The translations under genes were made by a program, and so were the position numbers. A stretch of 40,044 nt of DNA from assembly GCF_019656235.1 (NCBI RefSeq), contig NZ_BPLL01000015.1, positions 1 through 40,044 on the forward strand. The letters are read 5' to 3'. The DNA is from Apilactobacillus xinyiensis. Its GTDB lineage: Bacteria; Bacillota; Bacilli; Lactobacillales; Lactobacillaceae. Shown here piece by piece: positions 1 to 7,736 of the stretch. The notes under the pieces were generated by a model. It was not told the DNA's origin. It was given only the letters and a program-made list of their open reading frames with translations, and searched no databases. Position 1 is the first letter of the stretch; every line of letters starts with the position of its first letter.

Positions 1-20
1 TAGTTGAATATTTTGACATA

Positions 21-72
21 AAAAAACCGCCTTAAAAAATTAGATATTATGTCTAACTTTTTTAAGGCGGTA
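21..72 (-). terminator. Intrinsic terminator after pyrE
   Basis: A perfect 13-bp inverted repeat (27-39 pairs with 58-70, arms CCGCCTTAAAAAA and its complement) is followed, reading the minus strand, by six T residues (complement of 21-26). It lies about 20 bases beyond the pyrE stop and closes the pyrFE unit. Confidence 0.85.
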
Positions 73-91
73 CAATTTCAGCTAGCTTTTT

Positions 92-724
92 TTATTTGTT
101 CCATTTCCATGGGTTATCACGCCATTTTTTGAGTAAGTGCAAATCATTATCATTAACGATATTTTCTTTATGCGCTTGTTCAATCATTTCTGAATAGTTA
201 GTTAGAGTATGCAACTTAGTTTTAGATGCTGTGAAATTGATGTCACTATCTTTTAATTGATATGTGAAAATGGCTGCAACTCCAACGACATTTACATTTT
301 CTTTTCTAACGGCTTCAACTGCTTTTAAAACACTGCCGCCAGTGGATATTAAATCATCAATCAAAACTACCTTAGGATTTTCCGGTAAATCACCTTCAAT
401 TTGTTTACCAGCTCCATGATTTTTGGGCTTTGAACGAACATATATCATTGGTAGATTTAGCTTATCAGCTACAATAGCAGCATGTGGAATACCAGCAGTG
501 GCCACTCCACCAATTACATTAGCTTCAGGATAATTTTGTTTGATTATTTTGCATAAGCCTTCTGCAATCTGAGTTCTTATTTCAGGATAACCGATTGTTT
601 TACGATTATCAGTATAGATAGGGGCTTCAATGCCACTAGCCCATGTAAATGGTTGCTTAGGTGCCAGAGTTACTGCTTTTATCTTTAATAAATCTGATGC
701 AATTGTATTTTTAAAATTTTCCAT
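92..724 (-). CDS. pyrE: Orotate phosphoribosyltransferase
   Basis: This 210-aa cytosolic enzyme transfers phosphoribose from PRPP to orotate, giving OMP, the fifth step of de novo UMP synthesis. The type I PRTase PRPP-binding loop is visible as VVLIDDLISTGGS near residues 118-130, and the N-terminal part has the family's typical FTWASGIEAPIYTDNR segment. Length is normal for bacterial PyrE. The gene starts four bases after the pyrF stop on the same strand and is followed by a strong terminator, so pyrF and pyrE form a two-gene unit controlled by the PyrR attenuator upstream of pyrF. No truncation or odd feature is seen. Confidence 0.95.
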   Translation of the reverse strand: MENFKNTIASDLLKIKAVTLAPKQPFTWASGIEAPIYTDNRKTIGYPEIRTQIAEGLCKIIKQNYPEANVIGGVATAGIPHAAIVADKLNLPMIYVRSKPKNHGAGKQIEGDLPENPKVVLIDDLISTGGSVLKAVEAVRKENVNVVGVAAIFTYQLKDSDINFTASKTKLHTLTNYSEMIEQAHKENIVNDNDLHLLKKWRDNPWKWNK

Positions 725-728
725 TATG

Positions 729-1439
729 TTAGCTCCATTCTTTTAAAATTGTACGATAGCTTTCATTAGGTTGATTAGATTTGGTGATTGAACGACCTAC
801 AACAATTCCGTTACTACCTAGTTGTTTAGCTTTCTGAGGGGTTACAACTCTTTGTTGATCATCTTTGTTATCGGATGCTAATCTAATGCCAGGATTAATG
901 CATAAAAACTCTTTGCTGGTATTGGTATGGATCATTTGATTTTCTAAAGCAGAACAAATTACACCATCAGCATTATTTTGATAAGCTAATTTAGCTAAGT
1001 GTGTTACCATTTCAGTCATCTTTTGATTTACTAATTGTTCTTTTTGCATTTGTTGTTCCGAAAATGATGTTAGTTCAGTGACGGCAAGTATTTTGGCTGG
1101 TTCTGGATAATTATAGTCTTTAGCAGCTTGCATAACACCGTTTTTAGCTGCCTTAATCATTTTTGAACCTCCAGATGCATGTACAGTGATGTAACTAATG
1201 TTTAATTTTCCTAGTTCATAAGCAGCTTTTTCAACAGTTGATGGAATATCATATAGTTTTAAATCTAAGAAAATTTTGATATTTTGTTTTTTTAAATATT
1301 CAATTACTGCTTTGCCCTCAGAATAGAATATTTCCATACCTACTTTTACATATAAGTTTTCTTGATGCTTTAAATTATCCATGAAAGTTTTCAATTCTGT
1401 TAAATTATGAAAATCTAGTGCAATAAATATTGGTTTCAT
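729..1439 (-). CDS. pyrF: Orotidine 5'-phosphate decarboxylase
   Basis: PyrF decarboxylates OMP to UMP, the last step of the de novo pathway. The active-site segment with the DxKxxDI pattern is visible as LDLKLYDIPSTV, and GIVVGRSIT near the C terminus is the phosphate-binding strand. The reading frame is open farther upstream, but that extension runs into the attenuator hairpin. The start chosen is MKPIFIALDF at 1439, seven bases after GGAGG (complement of 1447-1451); an adjacent ATG at 1442 would be only four bases away. This gives 236 aa, normal for the family. It is directly followed by pyrE. Confidence 0.94.
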   Translation of the reverse strand: MKPIFIALDFHNLTELKTFMDNLKHQENLYVKVGMEIFYSEGKAVIEYLKKQNIKIFLDLKLYDIPSTVEKAAYELGKLNISYITVHASGGSKMIKAAKNGVMQAAKDYNYPEPAKILAVTELTSFSEQQMQKEQLVNQKMTEMVTHLAKLAYQNNADGVICSALENQMIHTNTSKEFLCINPGIRLASDNKDDQQRVVTPQKAKQLGSNGIVVGRSITKSNQPNESYRTILKEWS

Positions 1440-1451
1440 CATTTTTCCTCC

Positions 1452-1555
1452 AAAAAAAGCCGCCAAGTCTGAGAGACCTAGCGGCTACATTTACAGTAGA
1501 TGAGTGTAATTTATCTACAATTCGATTACCGACTTACTAGCCTCTCTGGACTAAT
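1452..1555 (-). promoter_or_regulatory. PyrR-responsive attenuator leader of pyrFE
   Basis: On the minus strand the leader contains AGTCCAGAGAGGCT (complement of 1539-1552), which matches the conserved PyrR-binding loop exactly. About 50 bases downstream is a terminator hairpin (1458-1486, outer arms AGCCGC and GCGGCT) followed by seven T residues (1452-1458). Between them lies a further hairpin with arms GTAGAT and ATCTAC. The arrangement is the standard one in which UMP-bound PyrR stabilises the anti-antiterminator and causes termination before pyrF. Confidence 0.9.
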
Positions 1556-1576
1556 TTAAAATCTTTATTGTTGAAT

Positions 1577-1606
1577 ACAATACTCTAGTTTGCCCCTATT
1601 AGTCAA
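1577..1606 (-). promoter_or_regulatory. Likely sigma-A promoter of pyrFE
   Basis: Reading the minus strand, TTGACT (complement of 1601-1606) and TATTGT (complement of 1577-1582) are separated by 18 bases. Transcription would start just before the PyrR-binding loop. Assigned by consensus match only. Confidence 0.5.
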
Positions 1607-1703
1607 GTTTAAAAAAATTTGCTTTTTTGAATTAAGTGTTTCATAATTATTTCTAATACAAAAATAAAGAATGTCTGTGAGCATTCATTTGGAGGAATTC
1701 AAT

Positions 1704-2915
1704 ATGCAACAAGTAAGTAACCACACAATGACGTCTAATCAAAAATGGACGATGGCTTCGACTACAATTGGTCAAGGACTAGAAAGTATGGATATGTCGT
1801 TTCTATCTTTTACTTTAACCTCGATTATTGCAAGTCTACATATCAGCGCTGGAGCAGCTGGAATGCTATCGACTATTACAACTTTAGGATCGTTATTAGG
1901 TGGTATTTTTTTTGGAATTATTGCTGATAAATTTGGTCGAGTTAAAGTATTAACTTATACAATTTTTATTTTTGCTTTTGCTACTGCTGGGATTTACTTC
2001 ACTTCAAATTTGCTAATGTTGTATGTTCTAAGATTTTTAGTAGGAGTGGGTGCTGGTGGTGAATACGGTGCTGGTATGACATTAATTGCAGAGAATTTTA
2101 ATAAATCTAAACTAGGACGTGCAATTTCAGTTACTACGATTGGTGGCCAAGTAGGGTCGATTGCAGCTGCATTACTTGCAGCGGTTATGATTCCAATGGT
2201 TGGCTGGCGTTCAATCTATTTGGTTGGATTAATTCCAGTAATTTTTGCCTTCGTTGTTCGTCGCAACTTAAAAGAAAGCGATGATTTTATAAAAACTATG
2301 GAAACTGATAAAAAGGATCGTCCTAAAGTATCTATTACTAAATTATTTAAAACGCCTAAGCTAACTATTCAAACGCTCTCATTAATGATAATGGTAGTAG
2401 TGCAGATTGCTGGATATTATGGACTGATTAACTGGTTACCATCGATTATGCAAAAAAAGATGGGATTAAGTGTATCGGGTTCATCAGAATGGATGATAGT
2501 GACCATTATTGGTATGAGCATGGGTATGATGGCATTCGGAACGATTTTAGATAAATTTGGCCCACGAACTGCTTTTGGCATTTTTCTATTAACAGCTGCC
2601 ATCTCAGTGTTTGGCATTACATTTGCTTTTAATGGTATAACGCTCTTACTTGCCAGCACAGTGCTTGGATTCTTTTCTAACGGTATGTATGGTGGTTATG
2701 GAGTGATTGTTAGCTTGTTGTACCCAACTGAAATACGTTCGACAGCTAATAACTTTATTGTAAGTGTTGGTAAAGCTATTGGAGGATTCTCACCAGCAAT
2801 TATTGGATTATTAATGGAAAGTCATTCCTTGATATTCATAATGAGTTTGTTATCGATTGCTTATGTAGTCAGCTTTTGTACAATGTTATCAATTCCAGCT
2901 TTGAAAAAAATATAA
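1704..2915 (+). CDS. MFS transporter, sugar/acid:H+ symporter-like
   Basis: A major facilitator superfamily permease of 403 aa with about 12 hydrophobic segments. The loop between helices 2 and 3 carries the family signature, visible as GIIADKFGRVKV, and helix 4-5 shows GGEYGAGMTLIAE, similar to the metabolite:H+ and sialate/aromatic-acid symporter branches; the substrate cannot be told from sequence. The frame is open from 1671, but the start at 1704 (MQQVSNHT) follows GGAGG at 1691-1695 with eight bases between and is preferred. The gene stands alone, divergent from pyrFE, and ends at a bidirectional terminator. Confidence 0.85.
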   Translation: MQQVSNHTMTSNQKWTMASTTIGQGLESMDMSFLSFTLTSIIASLHISAGAAGMLSTITTLGSLLGGIFFGIIADKFGRVKVLTYTIFIFAFATAGIYFTSNLLMLYVLRFLVGVGAGGEYGAGMTLIAENFNKSKLGRAISVTTIGGQVGSIAAALLAAVMIPMVGWRSIYLVGLIPVIFAFVVRRNLKESDDFIKTMETDKKDRPKVSITKLFKTPKLTIQTLSLMIMVVVQIAGYYGLINWLPSIMQKKMGLSVSGSSEWMIVTIIGMSMGMMAFGTILDKFGPRTAFGIFLLTAAISVFGITFAFNGITLLLASTVLGFFSNGMYGGYGVIVSLLYPTEIRSTANNFIVSVGKAIGGFSPAIIGLLMESHSLIFIMSLLSIAYVVSFCTMLSIPALKKI

Positions 2916-2920
2916 GTCAA

Positions 2921-2967
2921 ACAAATAAAAAAACGTTCTTCGCTTGAAGAACGTTTTTTTTATTTGT
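2921..2967. terminator. Bidirectional terminator between convergent genes
   Basis: A long hairpin (arms 2921-2941 and 2946-2967, GC core ACGTTCTTC/GAAGAACGT, loop GCTT) flanked by A and T runs on both sides. It serves the MFS gene on the plus strand and the acetyltransferase on the minus strand, whose stop codon lies inside it. Confidence 0.85.
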
Positions 2968-3502
2968 TTATTTTTGAATATACATCTACATCCATAAAAG
3001 TGTCTTTTACTAGTATATGTTGCTTTAAAGTAGCTTCATGTTGAAAATCTAGTCGTTCAGGAACCGCTTTACTTTTATAGTTATCTACTGCAGCTAACAC
3101 CATTATTTTGTGTAAATGTAAAATATTAAACCCTAAATTGGTAATTTCTGCTAATGCTTTAGTTGTAATTCCGTTACCTTGTACTTTACTAGATAACCAA
3201 TATCCAACGCTAGCGTGTTTAGAAACGTTTGAGATAGAATGTAAATCAATTAATCCCATGGGTTTGTCATCAACTTTAATTGTTAAAATTAGTAATTTTT
3301 GTTTTTCCATTTCTGCGGTTGCATATTGAATGAAGTCTTGTTCATCTTCTATAGATTGCATATCATCAACCCAGGGTAGCCATTTGCGCATATTTTCACG
3401 GTCATTATCAATAGCTTCGTAAAGGCCAGCAGCATGTTCTTCATTTGTCATTTCTAGTGTAATTTTTTGATTATTTAATTCAAATTCAGGTACGTCAAAC
3501 AT
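2960..3502 (-). CDS. GNAT N-acetyltransferase, RimJ/RimL-like
   Basis: A 180-aa acetyltransferase of the RimL/YdaF type, expected to use acetyl-CoA to modify an N-terminal amine, possibly of a ribosomal protein. Visible family traits are NMRKWLPWVDD near the N terminus, VGYWLSSKVQGNGITTKAL as the acetyl-CoA-binding segment, and a C-terminal DNYKSKAVPERLDFQHE that corresponds to the usual N..S..V.E..GF motif, here with D in place of the glycine. The frame extends 17 codons upstream into the preceding gene; the start MFDVPEF at 3502 is preferred, with GGTGAT shortly upstream. It sits ten bases after the amidase stop and is probably cotranscribed with it. Confidence 0.82.
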   Translation of the reverse strand: MFDVPEFELNNQKITLEMTNEEHAAGLYEAIDNDRENMRKWLPWVDDMQSIEDEQDFIQYATAEMEKQKLLILTIKVDDKPMGLIDLHSISNVSKHASVGYWLSSKVQGNGITTKALAEITNLGFNILHLHKIMVLAAVDNYKSKAVPERLDFQHEATLKQHILVKDTFMDVDVYSKINK

Positions 3503-3512
3503 GATTATCACC

Positions 3513-4385
3513 CTAATCTTTAAAATATTCTTGCACTGCCATTCTAACATCACTAGCTATTTTTTGTTGATATGCATCACTTTTAATTAATTTAAAATCA
3601 TGTGTATTATCCATAAAGCCCATTTCTAATAGTACAGCAGGTTGGGTGTTGTTTCTTAAAACATAGTAATTTCCAAAGTCTACTTTTCTATTTTCCATAG
3701 GTAAATTTTCAAACTTTTTGTCTATTATATTTGCGAAAGTGTCAGCGTTTTTATGGTACTTAAATACTTGATAACCATTTGCATTGTACATACCATTTGA
3801 TGAATTAAAATGAAAACTAATAAATAAATTGGCTTTAGAAGCATATGATAAGTAGGCTCGATTAGCTAATGGAACATATTTATCACTATCACGAGTTAGT
3901 AAAACGTTAGCGTTTAAATTTTGTAATTCATGATAAACTTTTAGAGCAGTTTTTAGAGTGTATACTTTTTCCATCTTATCATCTTCTGCTGATAAAGTTC
4001 CGGCATCGCTACCTCCATGACCTGGATCTAAAACAATCGTAGTTTCAGCGATATTATCACTATTTTTAGCATTATATTTTTCTTTATTAATTAACCAAGA
4101 TGCTACCCAACCCTTTTGATTATTAATTTTTATTTTCCACCAACCGGTGTTCTTATTTTTCTTGATAACATGTAGGCTTTGACCACGTTCTACGTTGCCA
4201 ATCACTTTAGCATATGGAGACGGATTCTTTCGAATATTTAAATTTTGTGATTCGACTTTTGGAATAGATAAAAATCTAATCAAACTAATCGTAAATAAAA
4301 TAATAATTAAAATTGCGACAATGGTTCTTATAATCCAGTTAGTTTTTGAAACATGTATAAATTTTTTCCAGGCATTATTGAGCAT
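3513..4385 (-). CDS. N-acetylmuramoyl-L-alanine amidase with SH3b domain
   Basis: A 290-aa membrane-anchored wall hydrolase that cuts the bond between N-acetylmuramic acid and L-alanine of peptidoglycan. Order of parts: a cytoplasmic N terminus, one transmembrane helix at about 19-42, a bacterial SH3 domain at about 50-105 (LNIRKNPSPYAKVIG, GWWKIKINNQKGWVASWL), then the Amidase_3 domain. The zinc ligands and catalytic residues are visible in VLDPGHGGSDAGT, the glutamate of KMEKVYTL, FISFHFNSS and AVLLEMGFMDN. The start at 4385 has AAGGAAG upstream at a rather long 12 bases. Likely operon partner of the downstream acetyltransferase. Confidence 0.9.
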   Translation of the reverse strand: MLNNAWKKFIHVSKTNWIIRTIVAILIIILFTISLIRFLSIPKVESQNLNIRKNPSPYAKVIGNVERGQSLHVIKKNKNTGWWKIKINNQKGWVASWLINKEKYNAKNSDNIAETTIVLDPGHGGSDAGTLSAEDDKMEKVYTLKTALKVYHELQNLNANVLLTRDSDKYVPLANRAYLSYASKANLFISFHFNSSNGMYNANGYQVFKYHKNADTFANIIDKKFENLPMENRKVDFGNYYVLRNNTQPAVLLEMGFMDNTHDFKLIKSDAYQQKIASDVRMAVQEYFKD

Positions 4386-4433
4386 AATTATTTTGGTCTT
4401 CCTTAATTTTATTTTTTAAGTATTTAGATTGTG

Positions 4434-4504
4434 ATAATTACATAAAAACACTTTGTGAAATGATTGTTTTATAATATTGTATGTTAAGATTATGTAATAA
4501 TTAT
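4434..4504. promoter_or_regulatory. Control region of the metal ABC importer
   Basis: The stretch between the amidase and the metal-binding lipoprotein gene holds a TATAAT at 4470-4475 and, on either side, an imperfect inverted repeat: ATAATTACATAA at 4434-4445 and TTATGTAATAATTAT at 4490-4504. A metal-responsive repressor could bind here, but the sequence is not a clear match to a known Zur, AdcR or MntR box. Confidence 0.3.
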
Positions 4505-4555
4505 AACTTTTATTCAATAAGTTTTGTTGTAAAACAGTATGGAGGCCTAAACATA

Positions 4556-5452
4556 TTGAAATATTTATATAATATAATTGCTTTTTTGGCAATTATTATT
4601 TTTAGCGTTACTTTGAGTAGTTGTTCACAAAAAGTGAACAAGAGTAACGCTAAAATTAGGGTAGTGGCTACTACTAATACTTATGGTCAAGTAGCTAAAA
4701 AAGTCTTAGGAAACAAGGGTCAAGTTATTTCCATTATAAATAAAAGTAATATTGATCCACATGATTATCAACCAACAACCATTACAGCTGAGCAGGTTAC
4801 TAATGCGAATGTACTGATTTCGAACGGATTAGGCTATGATTCTTGGATGAATTCCATTAGTGTAAATGCTAAAAAAGCTACTAAAGTCTCAGTTGGTGAA
4901 AATTTATTAAACCTGAAGAGTGGTGATAACCCACATGTCTGGTACAAAGTTACTACAATGATTAAATTAGCTAATCATTTAGCCGATGTTTTTAGTAAAA
5001 AAGACACTTCTAATCGTCATTGCTATCACAACAATGCTGCTAAATATATTTCATCATTGTTAGTTTTACAAAAACAAATTAAAACAATTAAGAGTTTAAA
5101 TCATCATAATAAAGTAGATGTTTCTGAACCAGTTTTCAACTATGCGTTGGATGAAATGGGATACAAAATTAACAATCCTAGTTATGCACTTTCAGTCGAG
5201 AAGGGTACTGATCCTACACCACAACAAATTCGTTCAGTAGAGAATGACATTAAGCATAAAAAAATAAAATTTTTTGTAAACAATATCCAAGATAGTAATG
5301 ATATAGTGGATAATTTTGTTGATTTAGCAAAACAAAATCATGTTCCAGTTATTAACGTTACTGAAACGATGCCACAAAATAATGATTATAAGCAATGGAT
5401 GTTTAAACAAAATGAACAAGTTTTAAAAATAGAAAGGTCAAACAAATATTGA
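4556..5452 (+). CDS. Zn/Mn ABC importer, substrate-binding lipoprotein
   Basis: The metal-binding component (cluster A-I, ZnuA/AdcA/MntA type) of an ABC importer, tethered outside the membrane. The signal peptide ends in the lipobox LSSC with the modified cysteine at residue 23. Candidate metal ligands are the histidines in NIDPHDYQP and DNPHVWY, then EPVFNYALDEMG and VEKGTDPTPQQ. No long histidine-rich loop is present, so zinc and manganese cannot be separated. The frame is open from 4481, but the GGAGG at 4541-4545 points to a TTG start at 4556, ten bases on, which gives a normal lipoprotein signal and 298 aa. The ATPase gene follows after one base. Confidence 0.87.
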   Translation: MKYLYNIIAFLAIIIFSVTLSSCSQKVNKSNAKIRVVATTNTYGQVAKKVLGNKGQVISIINKSNIDPHDYQPTTITAEQVTNANVLISNGLGYDSWMNSISVNAKKATKVSVGENLLNLKSGDNPHVWYKVTTMIKLANHLADVFSKKDTSNRHCYHNNAAKYISSLLVLQKQIKTIKSLNHHNKVDVSEPVFNYALDEMGYKINNPSYALSVEKGTDPTPQQIRSVENDIKHKKIKFFVNNIQDSNDIVDNFVDLAKQNHVPVINVTETMPQNNDYKQWMFKQNEQVLKIERSNKY

Positions 5453-5453
5453 T

Positions 5454-6110
5454 ATGAAAAAAATACTAGAAGTATCTAATTTAGATGTGAAATTAAAGGA
5501 AAGAACCTTAATTAGTCGATTGTCTTTTGAAATTAATAGTGGAACCTTAACTTGTATCACCGGAGAAAATGGGGTAGGTAAAACTACTATGGTGAAAACT
5601 CTACTCAAAAATTTTAAAAACAATAATCACGTTAATTTCCATATTAAGCGTAACCAAGTTCAGTATGTACCACAGTTAAGAAATATTGACGATGATTATC
5701 CATTAATGATTAAAGATTTTATTGGCTTAGGTTTACAAAATAAATTATTGCCATGGCTTAGTAAAAAAGAAAAACTTAGCATCGAGCAGGTAATGAATGA
5801 AACTAATTTAGCTCATTTAGCCCGAACACCACTAGGCAAAGCCTCGGGTGGTGAACAACAACGAGTGTTTTTGGCTCAAGCCTTAGTCTCTAATCCTAAA
5901 TTATTAATTTTGGACGAAAGTACAGCCAGCATGGATAAAGATGCAAAAATTGAACTATTAAAATTAGTAAAAAATATTACCGAAAAAACTGATACAGCAG
6001 TTATTTTTATTACACATGATCCACTGTTAGTACAAAAATTTGGCGATTATGATTTAGAAATAAAAAACCAAGAAGGAATTTTAAAAAGTGTTAAAGGGGT
6101 TAATAATTAA
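5454..6110 (+). CDS. Zn/Mn ABC importer, ATP-binding protein
   Basis: The 218-aa ATPase that drives the importer from the cytoplasmic face. It shows a Walker A motif GENGVGKTT with lysine 43, a Q-loop region near YVPQLRNID, the ABC signature as ASGGEQQRV, a Walker B LLILDEST and the switch histidine in FITHDP. The start lies one base after the lipoprotein stop and has only a weak ribosome binding site, suggesting translational coupling. It is somewhat shorter than many ZnuC proteins but complete. Confidence 0.92.
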   Translation: MKKILEVSNLDVKLKERTLISRLSFEINSGTLTCITGENGVGKTTMVKTLLKNFKNNNHVNFHIKRNQVQYVPQLRNIDDDYPLMIKDFIGLGLQNKLLPWLSKKEKLSIEQVMNETNLAHLARTPLGKASGGEQQRVFLAQALVSNPKLLILDESTASMDKDAKIELLKLVKNITEKTDTAVIFITHDPLLVQKFGDYDLEIKNQEGILKSVKGVNN

Positions 6111-6904
6111 TGTTAAGCTATCCGTTTATGCAATACGCGTTTATTGCTAGTTTTTTTATATCATTATTATGTGGTTTAATGGGAGTCTTTGTAGTTGCTA
6201 GAAAGACAGCTTTTTTTACGCATACATTGTCTGAAATTAGTTTTTCAGGAGCATCATTTGGTGTTTTCCTAGGCACTTCACCTATTTTGGGAATGTTAAT
6301 TTTTACAATTCTTAGTTCCTTTATGGTAGGTTCAGTGGGAAGTCGTTTGAGTCGCCGTGAATCTTCTATTAGTGTATTTTCAGTGTTCTTTATTGGACTG
6401 GGAGTTTTATTTTTAGCTTTAGCTGATGGTCAATCTAGTTATGCAACTAATATTTTATTTGGTAGTATTGTTGGAATTAGTTTTAGCAACATTGTAGTTT
6501 TAGTTAGCTTAAGTATTGCTATTTTAGTAGTCACTACACTGATTTATCGAAAATTAAAGTACAATTCATTTGATAGTGTGGGAGCCAGTTTTAACTCCAG
6601 AAGTAATACAATTGTTTCCATTATATTCTTAGTTTTATTAGCCTGTACGGTGAGTGTAACTGCTCAAATTGTTGGTTCCTTATTAATTTTTGCTTTATTA
6701 ACGATTCCAGCTTCGTCAGCTAAATACTTTGCACATACCATTGCTGGTATGACATTTTTATCCTTTATGTTCTCTTTAATTGGAACCTGGGTCGGCTTAT
6801 ATTTAAGTTATGTTACCAATTTGCCAGTTAGTTTCTTTATTGCAGCAATTGAAACAATAATTTACTTAATTGCTGTACTTTGGGATAAGTTTTTTGTAAA
6901 TTAA
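6110..6904 (+). CDS. Zn/Mn ABC importer, permease
   Basis: A 264-aa membrane protein of the ABC-3 (ZnuB/MntB/TroC) family with about seven to eight hydrophobic helices that forms the channel for the metal ion. Family segments include GVFVVARKTAFFTHTLSEIS near the N terminus and LLIFALLTIPASSAKYFA in the middle, the latter being the conserved region contacting the ATPase. Its ATG overlaps the ATPase stop by one base, so all three genes form one operon. No clear terminator follows. Confidence 0.92.
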   Translation: MLSYPFMQYAFIASFFISLLCGLMGVFVVARKTAFFTHTLSEISFSGASFGVFLGTSPILGMLIFTILSSFMVGSVGSRLSRRESSISVFSVFFIGLGVLFLALADGQSSYATNILFGSIVGISFSNIVVLVSLSIAILVVTTLIYRKLKYNSFDSVGASFNSRSNTIVSIIFLVLLACTVSVTAQIVGSLLIFALLTIPASSAKYFAHTIAGMTFLSFMFSLIGTWVGLYLSYVTNLPVSFFIAAIETIIYLIAVLWDKFFVN

Positions 6905-6975
6905 CACATCTGTAATATGATTTTGTTATACTGTTCGTAAATAGACAATTAGTAAAAAGAGAGGTTCGGAAACAT

Positions 6976-7710
6976 ATGAAACTATACAAGAAACTTTTAC
7001 CAGCAGCTATGTTATTAGGAGTGTCATTAACTCTAACTGCTTGTGGTCAAAACAACGATAGTGGTAAATCAGCATCTTCTAGTACTTCTTCAAGTGTTGA
7101 TTCAAGTAGCCAATCTTCATCATCTCAAAGTACTCAAAGTAGTAGTTCCAGTAGTTCTTCAGCTACAATGAGTAGTAAATTAGGTGATGCTAAAGTTCCA
7201 GCAAATGACGGATCAGATAAAAATGGTTCAGCTAACACTAAAACTAATGGTAATAAAGATAACTTCAACATAAATTATAAAAACAATGGTCAAGTTTATG
7301 CTACTTATGCTAAACATACTTACAATAGCAATGATGAAGCACAACAACAAATTGATAATTATCAAACTAGTGAAGACACTAAGGGCTTACCAACCGTTGA
7401 TTTAGGATACAATATCCAAGGCACTAAAGATCAAGGAGCTGGTCAAGTATATATTCATTGGAACATGGGAAATTGGTCAATGAGTACGCATGGTAACAAC
7501 GTTGATGAAAATAGTACTGATGCACAAAAAGAAGCTTTAAAAGCAGTTAAATTCTTGCAAAGTAATACTCTTCCAGCACCACAAGATAAGGGAGTCATTA
7601 CTTTAGATGGTTCTGATAATCAAATTAAATGGCAAGAACAGAATGTAGTTTACACAGTCAAAGCTAATACAGCTGAATCAGCATTAAAAATAGCAACATC
7701 TATTAATTAA
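6976..7710 (+). CDS. Putative lipoprotein of unknown function
   Basis: A 244-aa secreted protein. The signal peptide ends in the lipobox LTAC with the lipidated cysteine at residue 23. A long serine- and glutamine-rich low-complexity linker follows (about 25-66), then an alternating polar domain of about 150 residues containing GQVYIHWNMGNWSMSTHG and a C-terminal VYTVKANTAESALKIA. I do not recognise a named family; proteins with this layout are common in lactobacilli. GAGAGG lies upstream of the ATG. It precedes the lysozyme gene by 26 bases and may be cotranscribed with it, which suggests a cell-surface role. Confidence 0.75.
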   Translation: MKLYKKLLPAAMLLGVSLTLTACGQNNDSGKSASSSTSSSVDSSSQSSSSQSTQSSSSSSSSATMSSKLGDAKVPANDGSDKNGSANTKTNGNKDNFNINYKNNGQVYATYAKHTYNSNDEAQQQIDNYQTSEDTKGLPTVDLGYNIQGTKDQGAGQVYIHWNMGNWSMSTHGNNVDENSTDAQKEALKAVKFLQSNTLPAPQDKGVITLDGSDNQIKWQEQNVVYTVKANTAESALKIATSIN

Positions 7711-7736
7711 GTAAAATTTTATAAGGGAGTTTAAAA

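Noticed and set aside
1440-1466. Upstream extension of pyrF to 1466
   Set aside because: It would begin inside the attenuator terminator hairpin and overlap the ribosome binding site; the start at 1439 fits the family and the GGAGG spacing.
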